A stretch of 50,943 bases of DNA from Alphaproteobacteria bacterium MarineAlpha9_Bin6 (GTDB lineage: Bacteria; Pseudomonadota; Alphaproteobacteria; UBA7887). Position numbers and translations under genes: made by a program. Of the stretch, positions 1 through 8,064 are shown one piece after another (position 1 is the stretch's first letter; each line of letters starts with the position of its first letter). Below the pieces are notes generated by a model. The model was not told the DNA's origin and ran no database searches. It saw nothing but the letters and a program-made list of their open reading frames with translations. The stretch covers positions 1-50,943 of the forward strand of contig PTKE01000010.1 of NCBI GenBank assembly GCA_002937585.1, given 5' to 3'.

Positions 1-84
1 ATCTTATTCGAAAATAGAACCACTGAAGATCCAGGATCAATTCATCTGTTAATTTCGGATATTCTCGTGAAAACTTTCTAATAT

Positions 85-1554
85 TCAATCCTCTTTTGAC
101 AGCCGGCTCTGCAATAATTTGTTCACCAGCTTTGGGTTGGCCTTACCTTCAGTCGCTCGCATCACCTGGCCCATAAAGAAACCAAGTAGTTTTTCTTTAC
201 CTACTTTGTACTCGGCAACCTTGTCGGCATTGGCATTAAGCACCTGCTCTATATACCCTTTCAGGGCTTTCTCGTCACTAATTTGGTCTAAGCCTCGTTC
301 CTTAACAACGTCCGCTGCATCCTTACCAGTCTCAAACATTTCCTCAAAGACCTGCTTTGCGATTCTACCCGAAATCGTGTCTTCGTTGATCAGATCGAGT
401 AATTTCCCTAACTGTTCCGGTTGTACCTTTGCGGCAAAAAGTTCCGTGCCTGTCTTATTTAGTTTTCCAAGCAGGTCACCTATAACCCAATTAGCCGCTT
501 GTTTTGGGTCCCTACCCTTGGCCAGGGATTCAAAAAAGTCTGCGCGATCAAGCTCAGATACAAGAACACTCGCGTCATCGGCCGAAAGACCATATTGCTC
601 CACAAACCGGATCATTTTTTCATCAGGCAATTCCGGAAGCTCGGCCTTTAACTTTGCAACCCATTCTGCTTTTAGCCGCAGCGGCAATAGATCCGGATCC
701 GGAAAATAACGATAATCATGCGCTTCTTCCTTAGAACGCATAGAACGTGTCTCAACGCGATCAGAATCGAAAAGGCGGGTCTCTTGAACGATACGACCAT
801 TGTCCTCAATGATCTCTATCTGGCGTGCCGCCTCGTATTCGATCGCGCGCATAAGAAAGCGCACTGAGTTTAAGTTTTTTATCTCGCACCGCGTACCATA
901 TGGTTTTCCCGGTTTCCGCACAGAGACATTGGCATCGCAGCGCATCGAACCCTGCTCCATATTTCCATCGCACGTACCTATATAGCGTAAGATCGAACGT
1001 ATTTTTTTTACATACGCCCCTGCTTCCTCAGCCGACCGCATATCTGGGTCGGAGACTATTTCCATCAACGCGATACCAGAACGGTTGAGGTCAATAAAAG
1101 TTTTGGTCGGGTGCTGATCGTGCAGACTTTTCCCCGCATCCTGTTCCAGATGAAGACGGGTGATTCCTACTTTTCGAGAGGTTCCGTCTTCCAAATCAAT
1201 TACGATTTCACCCTTACCTACGATGGGTCGCGTGTACTGGGATATTTGATAGCCTTGTGGGAGATCAGGATAAAAATAATTCTTACGATCAAATACTGAC
1301 TCTAGATTGATCGCCGCGCCAAGCGCTAACCCGGTACGAACCGCCTGAGAGACACACTGTTGGTTAATAACGGGCAGCATTCCAGGCATTGCTGCGTCAA
1401 CTAACGAAACCTGTGAATTTGGCGCAGCTCCAAAACCGGTTGAGGCTCCTGAAAAAAGCTTTGCCTCAGATATCACCTGGGCATGAACCTCAAGACCAAT
1501 CACCAATTCCCAGTCCCCAGTGGCTCCCTGCAGGAATCTTCGACTCTCTGCCAT
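85..1554 (-). CDS. gatB: Aspartyl/glutamyl-tRNA(Asn/Gln) amidotransferase subunit B
   Basis: GatB is the tRNA-binding kinase subunit of the cytoplasmic GatCAB complex. It phosphorylates Glu-tRNA(Gln) or Asp-tRNA(Asn) so that ammonia from GatA can amidate it. The 489-residue product opens with the family signature GLEVHAQ, continues with LDLNRSG-like and [12 protein letters not shown] blocks, and ends in the helical GatB/YqeY-type tail. The open frame reaches back to 1602, but I chose ATG at 1554. The extra 16 residues lie inside gatA and are not conserved, the gatA stop and this ATG share one base (TGATG), and AGGA sits about 10 bases upstream. It is the last gene of gatC-gatA-gatB, full length, with nothing odd seen. 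Confidence 0.95.
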   Translation of the reverse strand: MAESRRFLQGATGDWELVIGLEVHAQVISEAKLFSGASTGFGAAPNSQVSLVDAAMPGMLPVINQQCVSQAVRTGLALGAAINLESVFDRKNYFYPDLPQGYQISQYTRPIVGKGEIVIDLEDGTSRKVGITRLHLEQDAGKSLHDQHPTKTFIDLNRSGIALMEIVSDPDMRSAEEAGAYVKKIRSILRYIGTCDGNMEQGSMRCDANVSVRKPGKPYGTRCEIKNLNSVRFLMRAIEYEAARQIEIIEDNGRIVQETRLFDSDRVETRSMRSKEEAHDYRYFPDPDLLPLRLKAEWVAKLKAELPELPDEKMIRFVEQYGLSADDASVLVSELDRADFFESLAKGRDPKQAANWVIGDLLGKLNKTGTELFAAKVQPEQLGKLLDLINEDTISGRIAKQVFEEMFETGKDAADVVKERGLDQISDEKALKGYIEQVLNANADKVAEYKVGKEKLLGFFMGQVMRATEGKANPKLVNKLLQSRLSKED

Positions 1555-3044
1555 CAGTTGGGTCCTGCAACAATCGTTGGCCTTGGTACGAAACCAGCAC
1601 AACTCTCCAACGATGATGCCGCACAGAACAGCATCGACTCTCCGAACGCAGGGGCAATCAATTGTAAACCTAGAGGCAAACCATTGGCCGACAAACCAGA
1701 TGGCACAGAAATAGCCGGCAAACCTGCCAAGCTGGCAGGCACGGTGAATACATCATTAAGATACATCGCGACTGGATCATCCATCTTGTCACCCAGCGTA
1801 AACGCTTCGTGGGGCGCCGTTGGGGTTAGGATCACGTCGACTTTCTCAAACGCTTGTTCAAAATCTCTAGCAATCAAGCGTCGTACACGTTGCGCTCGTA
1901 GGTAATAAGCATCGTAATATCCCGCCGAGAGTACGTACGTGCCGATCATGATTCGACGCTTTACCTCAGCCCCAAAACCGGTGCCGCGAGTTTTTGCGTA
2001 CTGAGTTTCTAAGTCGTCGTTAGAAAGGCGTAATCCGTATTTTACACCATCATAGCGAGCAAGATTTGAAGACGCCTCGGCAGGTGCAATGATGTAATAA
2101 GTCGGGAGGGCATATTTCGTATAAGGCAAACTTATATCGACTAATTCTGCACCAGACCGCAACAGCCAATCAGCCCCCTCTGCCCATAACTTCTCTATCT
2201 CTCCTGGCATGCCGTCGACCCGATATTCGCTCGGTATACCCACCTTCAGCCCGCGCATACTGCCAGTAAGAGCCGCCTCATACTCAGGCACTGCAATATC
2301 CACGGACGTTGAGTCCTTCGGATCGTGCCCTGCCATAACACTAAGCATAATGGCAGCGTCCTGTACCGTCCGCGTAATTGGTCCAGCCTGATCTAGCGAG
2401 CTAGCAAACGCAATGATGCCCCAACGTGAACATCGCCCATAAGTCGGTTTCATTCCAACCACACCGCAGAATGCAGCAGGTTGACGTATCGAGCCACCAG
2501 TATCGGTCCCAATCGCACCTGGTACCGCGCTAGCCGCAACCAGCGCTGCCGATCCCCCGGAGCTACCGCCGGGCGCCACTGCCTGTTCGTCACCCTCGCG
2601 GCGCCAAGGATTCTGCACGGGGCCAAAGTAGCTGGTCATGTTAGATGATCCCATGGCGAACTCGTCCATATTGGCCTTGCCTGTCATGACCGCGCCAGCA
2701 CGCCAAAGATTGGCGGTTACGCTGGACTCATAAGTGGGCCTAAAACCGCTGAGGATCTGTGACGCAGCCGTGGTAGGCACATTTTTGGTGCAAAAAAGAT
2801 CTTTTATGGCAAGCGGCACGCCTTCGAGCGCTCCCACTTCGTTCTTGGCGCGTCGTGCATCGGAAGCGACAGCCATCTCCTTGGCTTGGTCGGGCGTCTC
2901 CGTAACATACCCGCAAAGCTCCTTTACATTTTTTGCCGCACAGATGTGTGCCTCCGCGAGATTGAGAGCTGTGAACTCTCCAAGACTCATCCCATCGCGC
3001 ATTTCGGCAATGGATAGTCCGATCATGTCGTCACTACCGGCCAT
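1554..3044 (-). CDS. gatA: Aspartyl/glutamyl-tRNA(Asn/Gln) amidotransferase subunit A
   Basis: GatA is the glutaminase (amidase-signature) subunit of GatCAB and releases ammonia from glutamine for transamidation on GatB. The 496-residue protein has the full Ser-cisSer-Lys triad: Lys81 in VPLAIKDLF, Ser161 in [10 protein letters not shown] and Ser185 in [12 protein letters not shown]. Residues 177-240 follow the family closely, including KPTYGR. The gene starts on the last base of the gatC stop (TAATG) and ends on the first base of gatB, so the three subunits are translationally coupled. A second amidase-signature protein lies at 39.3 kb but is not linked to gatB or gatC, so this copy is the GatCAB subunit. 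Confidence 0.96.
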   Translation of the reverse strand: MAGSDDMIGLSIAEMRDGMSLGEFTALNLAEAHICAAKNVKELCGYVTETPDQAKEMAVASDARRAKNEVGALEGVPLAIKDLFCTKNVPTTAASQILSGFRPTYESSVTANLWRAGAVMTGKANMDEFAMGSSNMTSYFGPVQNPWRREGDEQAVAPGGSSGGSAALVAASAVPGAIGTDTGGSIRQPAAFCGVVGMKPTYGRCSRWGIIAFASSLDQAGPITRTVQDAAIMLSVMAGHDPKDSTSVDIAVPEYEAALTGSMRGLKVGIPSEYRVDGMPGEIEKLWAEGADWLLRSGAELVDISLPYTKYALPTYYIIAPAEASSNLARYDGVKYGLRLSNDDLETQYAKTRGTGFGAEVKRRIMIGTYVLSAGYYDAYYLRAQRVRRLIARDFEQAFEKVDVILTPTAPHEAFTLGDKMDDPVAMYLNDVFTVPASLAGLPAISVPSGLSANGLPLGLQLIAPAFGESMLFCAASSLESCAGFVPRPTIVAGPN

Positions 3045-3331
3045 TACTCAATAACCTTTGGCACCACAAAAAAATGGTCCTTGCGTTCTGGAGCATTAGC
3101 AAGAATATCGTCGGCCTGGTCACCATCGGTAACCACATCTTCCCGCACCTTAAGATCCATTTTGACCACACTTGTCATGGGTTCAAAACCCTCAATGTTG
3201 ACCTCTTCGAGCTGCTCTATCCAAGAAAGAATTTGGGATAATTCTTGGGACATTACTTCAAGATCACTCTCAGTAATTTCGAGTCGCGCTAGTTTGGCAA
3301 TGCGCGCCACAATTTCCTTATCTAAAGCCAT
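3044..3331 (-). CDS. gatC: Aspartyl/glutamyl-tRNA(Asn/Gln) amidotransferase subunit C
   Basis: GatC is the small scaffold subunit that wraps around GatA and GatB and stabilises the complex. The 95-residue product begins [19 protein letters not shown], the usual GatC opening, and ends with the conserved region around [20 protein letters not shown]. The frame is open to 3451, but that extension would be 40 residues with no family support. ATG 3331 has a purine-rich GGAGCGGGG about 9 bases upstream. It is the first gene of the gatCAB operon. The region to the divergent ruvX (3332-3445) probably holds promoters for both, though no convincing -35/-10 pair was found. Confidence 0.93.
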   Translation of the reverse strand: MALDKEIVARIAKLARLEITESDLEVMSQELSQILSWIEQLEEVNIEGFEPMTSVVKMDLKVREDVVTDGDQADDILANAPERKDHFFVVPKVIE

Positions 3332-3445
3332 CGATTGGCAGCCCCGCTCCAAAATCCAATTTAATGGTTCGATAATTAGCACCCGCCAAACGCACCCGGC
3401 AAGTATGACCGAACCAGCTTGTGACACCTGTGCCAAGTCTGCATT

Positions 3446-3928
3446 ATGCAAACAATGATAATCGAGGACGTTAGCGGCTTTTCCACAAAGCTCCCAGAAA
3501 ACGGGCGCTTGCTTGGCCTAGACCTCGGAACCAAAACGATAGGGCTAGCCTTATCAGATGTTTCGCGGCGGATCGCCACGCCAATGGAAACCTTACAACG
3601 CACGAAATTCACCAAGGATGCAACGCGACTTACCGAGCTCTATAACGAGCATTCCATCGCCGGGTTGGTGCTTGGCCTGCCCATTAACATGAATGGCAGC
3701 GAAGGGCCACGTTGCCAAGCAACTCGCGATTTTGCGCGGAATCTTGTCACGTACTTGCAAACCCCAATTTTGCTTTGGGACGAACGTCTCTCCACCGCCG
3801 CAGTTAACTACACCTTACTTGCCGCTGATTTGTCTCGGAACAAGCGGGCCAAGGTCGTAAATAAAATGGCAGCCGGATATATTCTGCAAGGCGTGCTTGA
3901 CACTCTTGCCCGTTTGAACGTGCCTTAA
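3446..3928 (+). CDS. ruvX: Putative Holliday junction resolvase / pre-16S rRNA nuclease RuvX (YqgF)
   Basis: This is a YqgF/RuvX family nuclease with an RNase H fold. The family matures the 16S rRNA 5' end and has been proposed to resolve Holliday junctions. At 160 residues it matches the usual length. Visible motifs are GLDLGTKTIGLALSD (Asp26), LVLGLPINMNGSEG and WDERLST (112-113). At the third acidic position, where alphaproteobacterial relatives typically read VDKMAAAYILQG, this protein has VNKMAAGYILQG, so Asn139 replaces Asp. ATG 3455 is an alternative start; neither has a clear Shine-Dalgarno sequence. The gene is divergent from gatC and followed five bases later by a decayed transporter. 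Confidence 0.92.
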   Translation: MQTMIIEDVSGFSTKLPENGRLLGLDLGTKTIGLALSDVSRRIATPMETLQRTKFTKDATRLTELYNEHSIAGLVLGLPINMNGSEGPRCQATRDFARNLVTYLQTPILLWDERLSTAAVNYTLLAADLSRNKRAKVVNKMAAGYILQGVLDTLARLNVP

Positions 3929-3932
3929 AACA

Positions 3933-4736
3933 ATGAACATAGTCTTGTTCTCATTGTAGCCAATATTCCTTTTGATCGCTTTGGGACACGGATTCAAGCG
4001 CACGTGCGTCCGAAGCAACGATTTTTGGTTCTCCTTGTCGATGGGCCACAGCCTTTGCATCTATCTTCATGAGCGAAACCAGATTGAATACCTATGTCGG
4101 TATAGCAACGGCCGAAGCGCTATGGAGTGCTATATGGAAAAAGTAGACTAACGCTGGCGACCTTAGCGATCGCCGTATTAGTTCCGTTAGTCAATTTTCT
4201 TTCGGTCATAGTGCTAATAAAAATTTCGCCGCTGGTAAGTGAGCGAAGTTTTTGGAGTGCATTAGTCTGGCACCTGATTACTAACCCTTTGATTATCGCA
4301 TCGGGTTTAGGAATTTTCCTCAATGCAGTGTCATGGCAATTGCCAATCGGTATAGACACAACAATCAGTGCTCTTGTTCAGGCTACATTGCCGCTTGGCC
4401 TCCTTGCAGTCGGCGCTGGGATGAACGGTCAAACTATCCGGGCTGCAGCAATACCTCGCGCTTGGTCCAATGCCTTTAAACTGATAGCGATGCCCGCCAG
4501 CAATGATATTGAGCTGCAAGGTTCTTGGCGTCACTGGCCTCCCCACCCACATCGCAATCCTGTTCGCCTCACTGCCATCAGCAAGCACGGCATATATACT
4601 CGCTCGCCAAATGGGCGGTGACGCACGCTCATTGCAGGGATAATCGACAATCACCACATTAATAGTAGCTGTCACCATGCCTTTGGATATGGCCTATCTC
4701 AAAATGACTGCTGCGCTTGCGGGAGTGCACAGGTGA
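3933..4736 (+). pseudogene. Decayed AEC-family (auxin efflux carrier-like) transporter
   Basis: No intact frame exists, but the pieces of an AEC permease appear in order in different frames. 3933 onwards reads MNIVLFSL-stop-PIFLLIALG, the usual AEC N-terminus, with an in-frame TAG. About 4050-4120 reads AFASIFMSETRLNTYVGIAT. 4127-4500 reads LATLAIAVLVPLVN then LPLGLLAVGAGM. About 4550-4620 reads IAILFASLPSASTAYILARQ. The tail reads TTLIVAVTMPLDMAYLK and stops at 4734-4736. At least three frameshifts, one nonsense codon and a deletion of about 40-60 residues between the first two pieces are needed to join them. The family has about 310 residues and ten membrane helices. It is dead as read, and it now forms the 5' flank of pyrB. 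Confidence 0.85.
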
Positions 4737-4754
4737 GGCCTATATTGGCGTTTT

Positions 4755-5726
4755 ATGGACAGGCTACAACAAGACAATCTGTTCCCACATCGGCATTTGC
4801 TGGGAATCGCTGATTTGTCGGCCAGTGAAATTGGGTTCCTGTTAGATGTTTCAGATTCCTACATCGATGTAAATCGAGGACCTAACAAGAAGCAAACCAA
4901 ATTACGTGGTCAGACCGTAATTAACCTTTTTTTCGAAAATTCCACCCGCACTCGCACGTCTTTTGAACTCGCCGGAAAACGACTAAGCGCCGATGTTATC
5001 AACATGTCGGTGGCAACAAGCTCGATCAAAAAAGGCGAAACTATGGTCGATACCTCGATGACCCTTAATGCCATGCACCCAGACGTACTTGTAGTTCGTC
5101 ACCCAGACTCGGGTGCCGTTAAACTACTATCCGAAAAAATAAATGGTGCGGTAATCAATGCCGGAGACGGCAGCCATGAGCATCCAACGCAAGCGCTTCT
5201 TGACGCGCTAACGGTGCGGCGTCGGCGTGGCCGGATCCAGGGCCTAATCGTCGCAATTTGTGGCGACGTGCTTCACAGTCGGGTCGCGCGTTCTAATATC
5301 CATTTATTGAACAAGATGGGTGCCCAGGTCCGTTTGGTGGCACCACCAACCCTGTTACCCACTAACGTTGAGCGACTTGGCGTCGAGGTATTTCATGACA
5401 TGCGCACTGGTTTAATGGACTGTGACATTGTGATGATGCTGCGGTTACAGACCGAACGTATGCGGGGTACATTTGTGCCATCCACGCGCGAATATTTCCA
5501 CTTTTTCGGGTTAGACTCTGACAAACTCGCAGTCGCCAAACCGGATGCTCTGGTTATGCACCCTGGCCCCATGAACCGGGGAGTCGAAATCGATAGCGTA
5601 CTTGCCGATGACATAACTCACAGTGCGATCCTGGATCAGGTGGAATTTGGCGTAGCTGTACGAATGGCCTGTCTCGACGTATTAACCAATAACCTACGCG
5701 CCGATGCGACTGGCATGGTTTCGTGA
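4755..5726 (+). CDS. pyrB: Aspartate carbamoyltransferase catalytic subunit
   Basis: PyrB condenses carbamoyl phosphate with aspartate, the committed step of pyrimidine synthesis, in the cytoplasm. The 323-residue protein has the carbamoyl-phosphate loop STRTRTSFE (63-71), the mobile Lys in SSIKKGE (about 92-93), HPTQALLD (143-150) and the C-terminal [11 protein letters not shown]. The N-terminal FPHRHLLGI is typical of alphaproteobacterial PyrB and supports this ATG, although no good Shine-Dalgarno is visible. Its stop overlaps the pyrC start (GTGA), so the two are translationally coupled. No pyrI is present. Nothing unusual apart from the pseudogene directly upstream. Confidence 0.96.
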   Translation: MDRLQQDNLFPHRHLLGIADLSASEIGFLLDVSDSYIDVNRGPNKKQTKLRGQTVINLFFENSTRTRTSFELAGKRLSADVINMSVATSSIKKGETMVDTSMTLNAMHPDVLVVRHPDSGAVKLLSEKINGAVINAGDGSHEHPTQALLDALTVRRRRGRIQGLIVAICGDVLHSRVARSNIHLLNKMGAQVRLVAPPTLLPTNVERLGVEVFHDMRTGLMDCDIVMMLRLQTERMRGTFVPSTREYFHFFGLDSDKLAVAKPDALVMHPGPMNRGVEIDSVLADDITHSAILDQVEFGVAVRMACLDVLTNNLRADATGMVS

Positions 5727-7045
5727 ATTCGGTTAGACCGTCAGCGCAGGGGCAGCGGATAGCGCTGCTTAATGCCCGCCTTTTAGATCCATCAAGCAAA
5801 CTCGATCAACCCGGTGCCCTTCTCATAGAAAACCGGCAGATTGCAGATTTCGGCCCCGGCCTCTTCAATGAAGGTACCGCTGAAGACGTTATGGTGGTCG
5901 ATTGTGCCGGCCACTGTCTGATACCAGGATTGGTTGATATTCGTGCCCATTTGCGAGAGCCTGGCGCGGAACACAAAGAGAATTTGTCTACCGCTAGTAA
6001 AGCAGCAGCAGCCGGTGGCATCACGAGCGTCGTTTGCATGCCAAATACCGACCCAGTAATTGACCAAATTGCCCTGATCGAATTTATCGCCCGGCGAGCA
6101 CGGGAGACCAGCGCAGTCAAGGTGTACCCGGCAGCAGCCATAACTAAAAACCTTCATGGTAAAGAATTAACTGAAATTGGCCTACTCCTGGAAGCGGGTG
6201 CAGTTGCTTTTTCAGATGCGGACCGAGCAGTAGCAGACAGTCTTGTGATGCGGCGAGCTCTGGCGTATGCCCACACGTTTGATGCGCTGATCATGCAGCA
6301 CCCGGAAGATCCGACACTTAGCACAGGTGTTATGAACGACGGTGAAATGGCGACTAGGCTTGGTTTGATGGGAATTCCTAACATCGCCGAAACGATTATC
6401 GTCGAGCGAGATATCCGACTTATGGAACTGACAGGCGCGCGGTACCACGTGAGCCATCTGTCAACTAAAGAAACTGTAGACGTGGTACGGTCGGCGAAGG
6501 CACGTGGCTTGCCAATAACCGCTGCAGTCGCTGCCCATCATTTTGCACTCAACGAAAACGCCGTCGCCGACTACCGAACTTTTGCCAAAGTTTCACCCCC
6601 TCTGCGCGCGGAACCTGACAGAGTTGCCATGGTCTCAGGACTAGCAGATGACGCTATTGACGTAATAGTCAGTGATCACGCCCCCCATGATCAGGATTCG
6701 AAGCGGGTACCATTCGCCCAAGCCGCCAACGGAATTGTAGGTTTGGAAACCATGTTCCCCTTGGCGCTAGAGATTTATCATAACGGAGAGATTGGACTGC
6801 TTGAACTGCTGGCTAAGATGACAGTAAACCCGGCCAAATTGGTCGGATTGGATGCGGGTGAGATCAAGATCGGTGCAGCTGCCGATCTTGTAATGTTCGA
6901 TTTGAATGCGCCGTGGCAGATTAAAATCGATAAACTGCGCAGCAAATCGCGTAATGCCCCCTATGACGGCCGACCCGTTCAAGGACGCGTCCTGAAAACG
7001 TGGATTAACGGCAGGATCGCGTTTGATATCGACATAGAGGATTAA
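5723..7045 (+). CDS. pyrC: Dihydroorotase (PyrC/PyrX-type amidohydrolase)
   Basis: Dihydroorotase closes carbamoyl-aspartate to dihydroorotate. The 440-residue protein is a class I type amidohydrolase: LIPGLVD then [10 protein letters not shown] (72-81), QHPED (193-197), YHVSHLST (242-249), AAHHFALNE (271-279) and the metal/catalytic block [12 protein letters not shown] (317-328). The usual HxH pair at the first metal site reads R74-A-H76, so one His is Arg; from memory, relatives in this lineage share an Arg here. It starts with GTG inside the pyrB stop (GTGA overlap). PyrB-associated DHOase-like proteins can be catalytically weak and act as partners, so full activity is likely but not proven. 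Confidence 0.92.
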   Translation: MNSVRPSAQGQRIALLNARLLDPSSKLDQPGALLIENRQIADFGPGLFNEGTAEDVMVVDCAGHCLIPGLVDIRAHLREPGAEHKENLSTASKAAAAGGITSVVCMPNTDPVIDQIALIEFIARRARETSAVKVYPAAAITKNLHGKELTEIGLLLEAGAVAFSDADRAVADSLVMRRALAYAHTFDALIMQHPEDPTLSTGVMNDGEMATRLGLMGIPNIAETIIVERDIRLMELTGARYHVSHLSTKETVDVVRSAKARGLPITAAVAAHHFALNENAVADYRTFAKVSPPLRAEPDRVAMVSGLADDAIDVIVSDHAPHDQDSKRVPFAQAANGIVGLETMFPLALEIYHNGEIGLLELLAKMTVNPAKLVGLDAGEIKIGAAADLVMFDLNAPWQIKIDKLRSKSRNAPYDGRPVQGRVLKTWINGRIAFDIDIED

Positions 7046-7048
7046 GCG

Positions 7049-7714
7049 GTGATACCAAATTTTTTTGGTGCCGATTTTGCCCATACTTGGCCAATCTATG
7101 CGATTGGATTGATTGCTTATCTCATTGGTTCAATCCCATTTGGCCTGTTACTCACACATATCGCAGGCCTTGGGGACATTCGAAATATAGGCTCTGGCAA
7201 TATCGGAACTACGAATGTGCTACGCACAGGACATAAAGGTCTGGCTCTCACCACACTGGCGCTGGATGTTTCTAAAGGCGTAGCGGCTACTCTCGGAGCT
7301 GGAATGTACGGGCCGGACTGTGCATGGATCGCCGGATTATTTGTAGTAGTCGGCCATATGTTTCCAGTCTGGCTTAAATTTCAAGGTGGCAAGGGTGTGG
7401 CCACCACTATGGGCGTCATTTTCACCGTGTCCTGGACGGTTGGCGTAGTGGTCGCAGTCATATGGTTACTTGTAGTACTTTTAATGCGTTTCGCCTCACT
7501 TGGCGCGATTATCGCGATACCTTCTTCTCCAGCGCTGCTGGCCGCATTGTTAGTCTCCCAAAGAAACGGTGAGCTCCCCAGTTGGTTACCTGGAGAACCA
7601 TTATATATATCACTTTTTGGGTTTCTGACTGCATTAGTGTTGGCACGCCATTACGGCAACATACGACGATTATTAAGAGACAAAGAACCACGTGTATTTG
7701 CACGACGTTCATAA
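7049..7714 (+). CDS. plsY: Acyl-phosphate--glycerol-3-phosphate acyltransferase PlsY
   Basis: PlsY is an inner-membrane enzyme that transfers an acyl group from acyl-phosphate to glycerol-3-phosphate, the first step of phospholipid synthesis. The 221-residue protein has several hydrophobic helices and the two signature loops SGNIGTTNVLR (about 49-59) and GHMFPVWLKFQGGKGVAT (about 102-119). It starts with GTG three bases after the pyrC stop and so belongs to the pyrB-pyrC-plsY operon. In many relatives the next gene is dprA; here no gene follows before topA. Confidence 0.95.
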   Translation: MIPNFFGADFAHTWPIYAIGLIAYLIGSIPFGLLLTHIAGLGDIRNIGSGNIGTTNVLRTGHKGLALTTLALDVSKGVAATLGAGMYGPDCAWIAGLFVVVGHMFPVWLKFQGGKGVATTMGVIFTVSWTVGVVVAVIWLLVVLLMRFASLGAIIAIPSSPALLAALLVSQRNGELPSWLPGEPLYISLFGFLTALVLARHYGNIRRLLRDKEPRVFARRS

Positions 7715-7719
7715 TTTAT

Positions 7720-7750
7720 CTCATGTGACAATATTTTTTTCACATTAGAG
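7720..7750 (+). terminator. Possible terminator-like hairpin after plsY
   Basis: The arms CTCATGTGA and TCACATTAGAG pair over nine positions with a two-base bulge, around an AT-rich loop, five bases after the plsY stop. The T-run lies in the loop rather than after the stem, so it is not a standard intrinsic terminator. It is the only fold seen at the end of the pyrB-pyrC-plsY unit. Confidence 0.3.
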
Positions 7751-8064
7751 CTCAATTTTTTTGCCCATTATGCGGCGTAATTCGCACCTAAGTCCCCTTT
7801 TTGCTCCCACAGCTCCTACCGATTCCGTAGCCACGGAAGCACGGCCAAGAAACTTAAATCACTAAAGCTAAAGGCTTGTTACCAGCCCAATGCCGGTTGA
7901 CGAAATAATCTCACAATGCCAATTAACACCAACCCACTCAGGAACTCCCCGCCGGGACTCGGAGGCATCAGTGCATAAAAGAAAACAAATTCACTATATT
8001 TATCTATTAATTACAAGGATTTAATCTACATATATTAGAATTTAATTGAACTGAGCTTGGCTAA
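7751..8064. other. Intergenic region without a recognisable gene (usual dprA position)
   Basis: This 314-base stretch separates plsY from topA. No frame gives a plausible protein, and I found no remnant of DprA, which sits here in many alphaproteobacteria. The last 80 bases (about 7978-8060) are strongly AT-rich and probably contain the topA promoter, but no -35/-10 pair stands out. Confidence 0.6.

Noticed and set aside
28-38. Short palindrome GATCCAGGATC downstream of gatB.
   Set aside because: No T-run and too short for a terminator; no gene or operator context at the window edge.
3332-3445. N-terminal extension of gatC to 3451.
   Set aside because: It would overlap the ruvX start, has no family similarity, and ATG 3331 has a better ribosome binding site.
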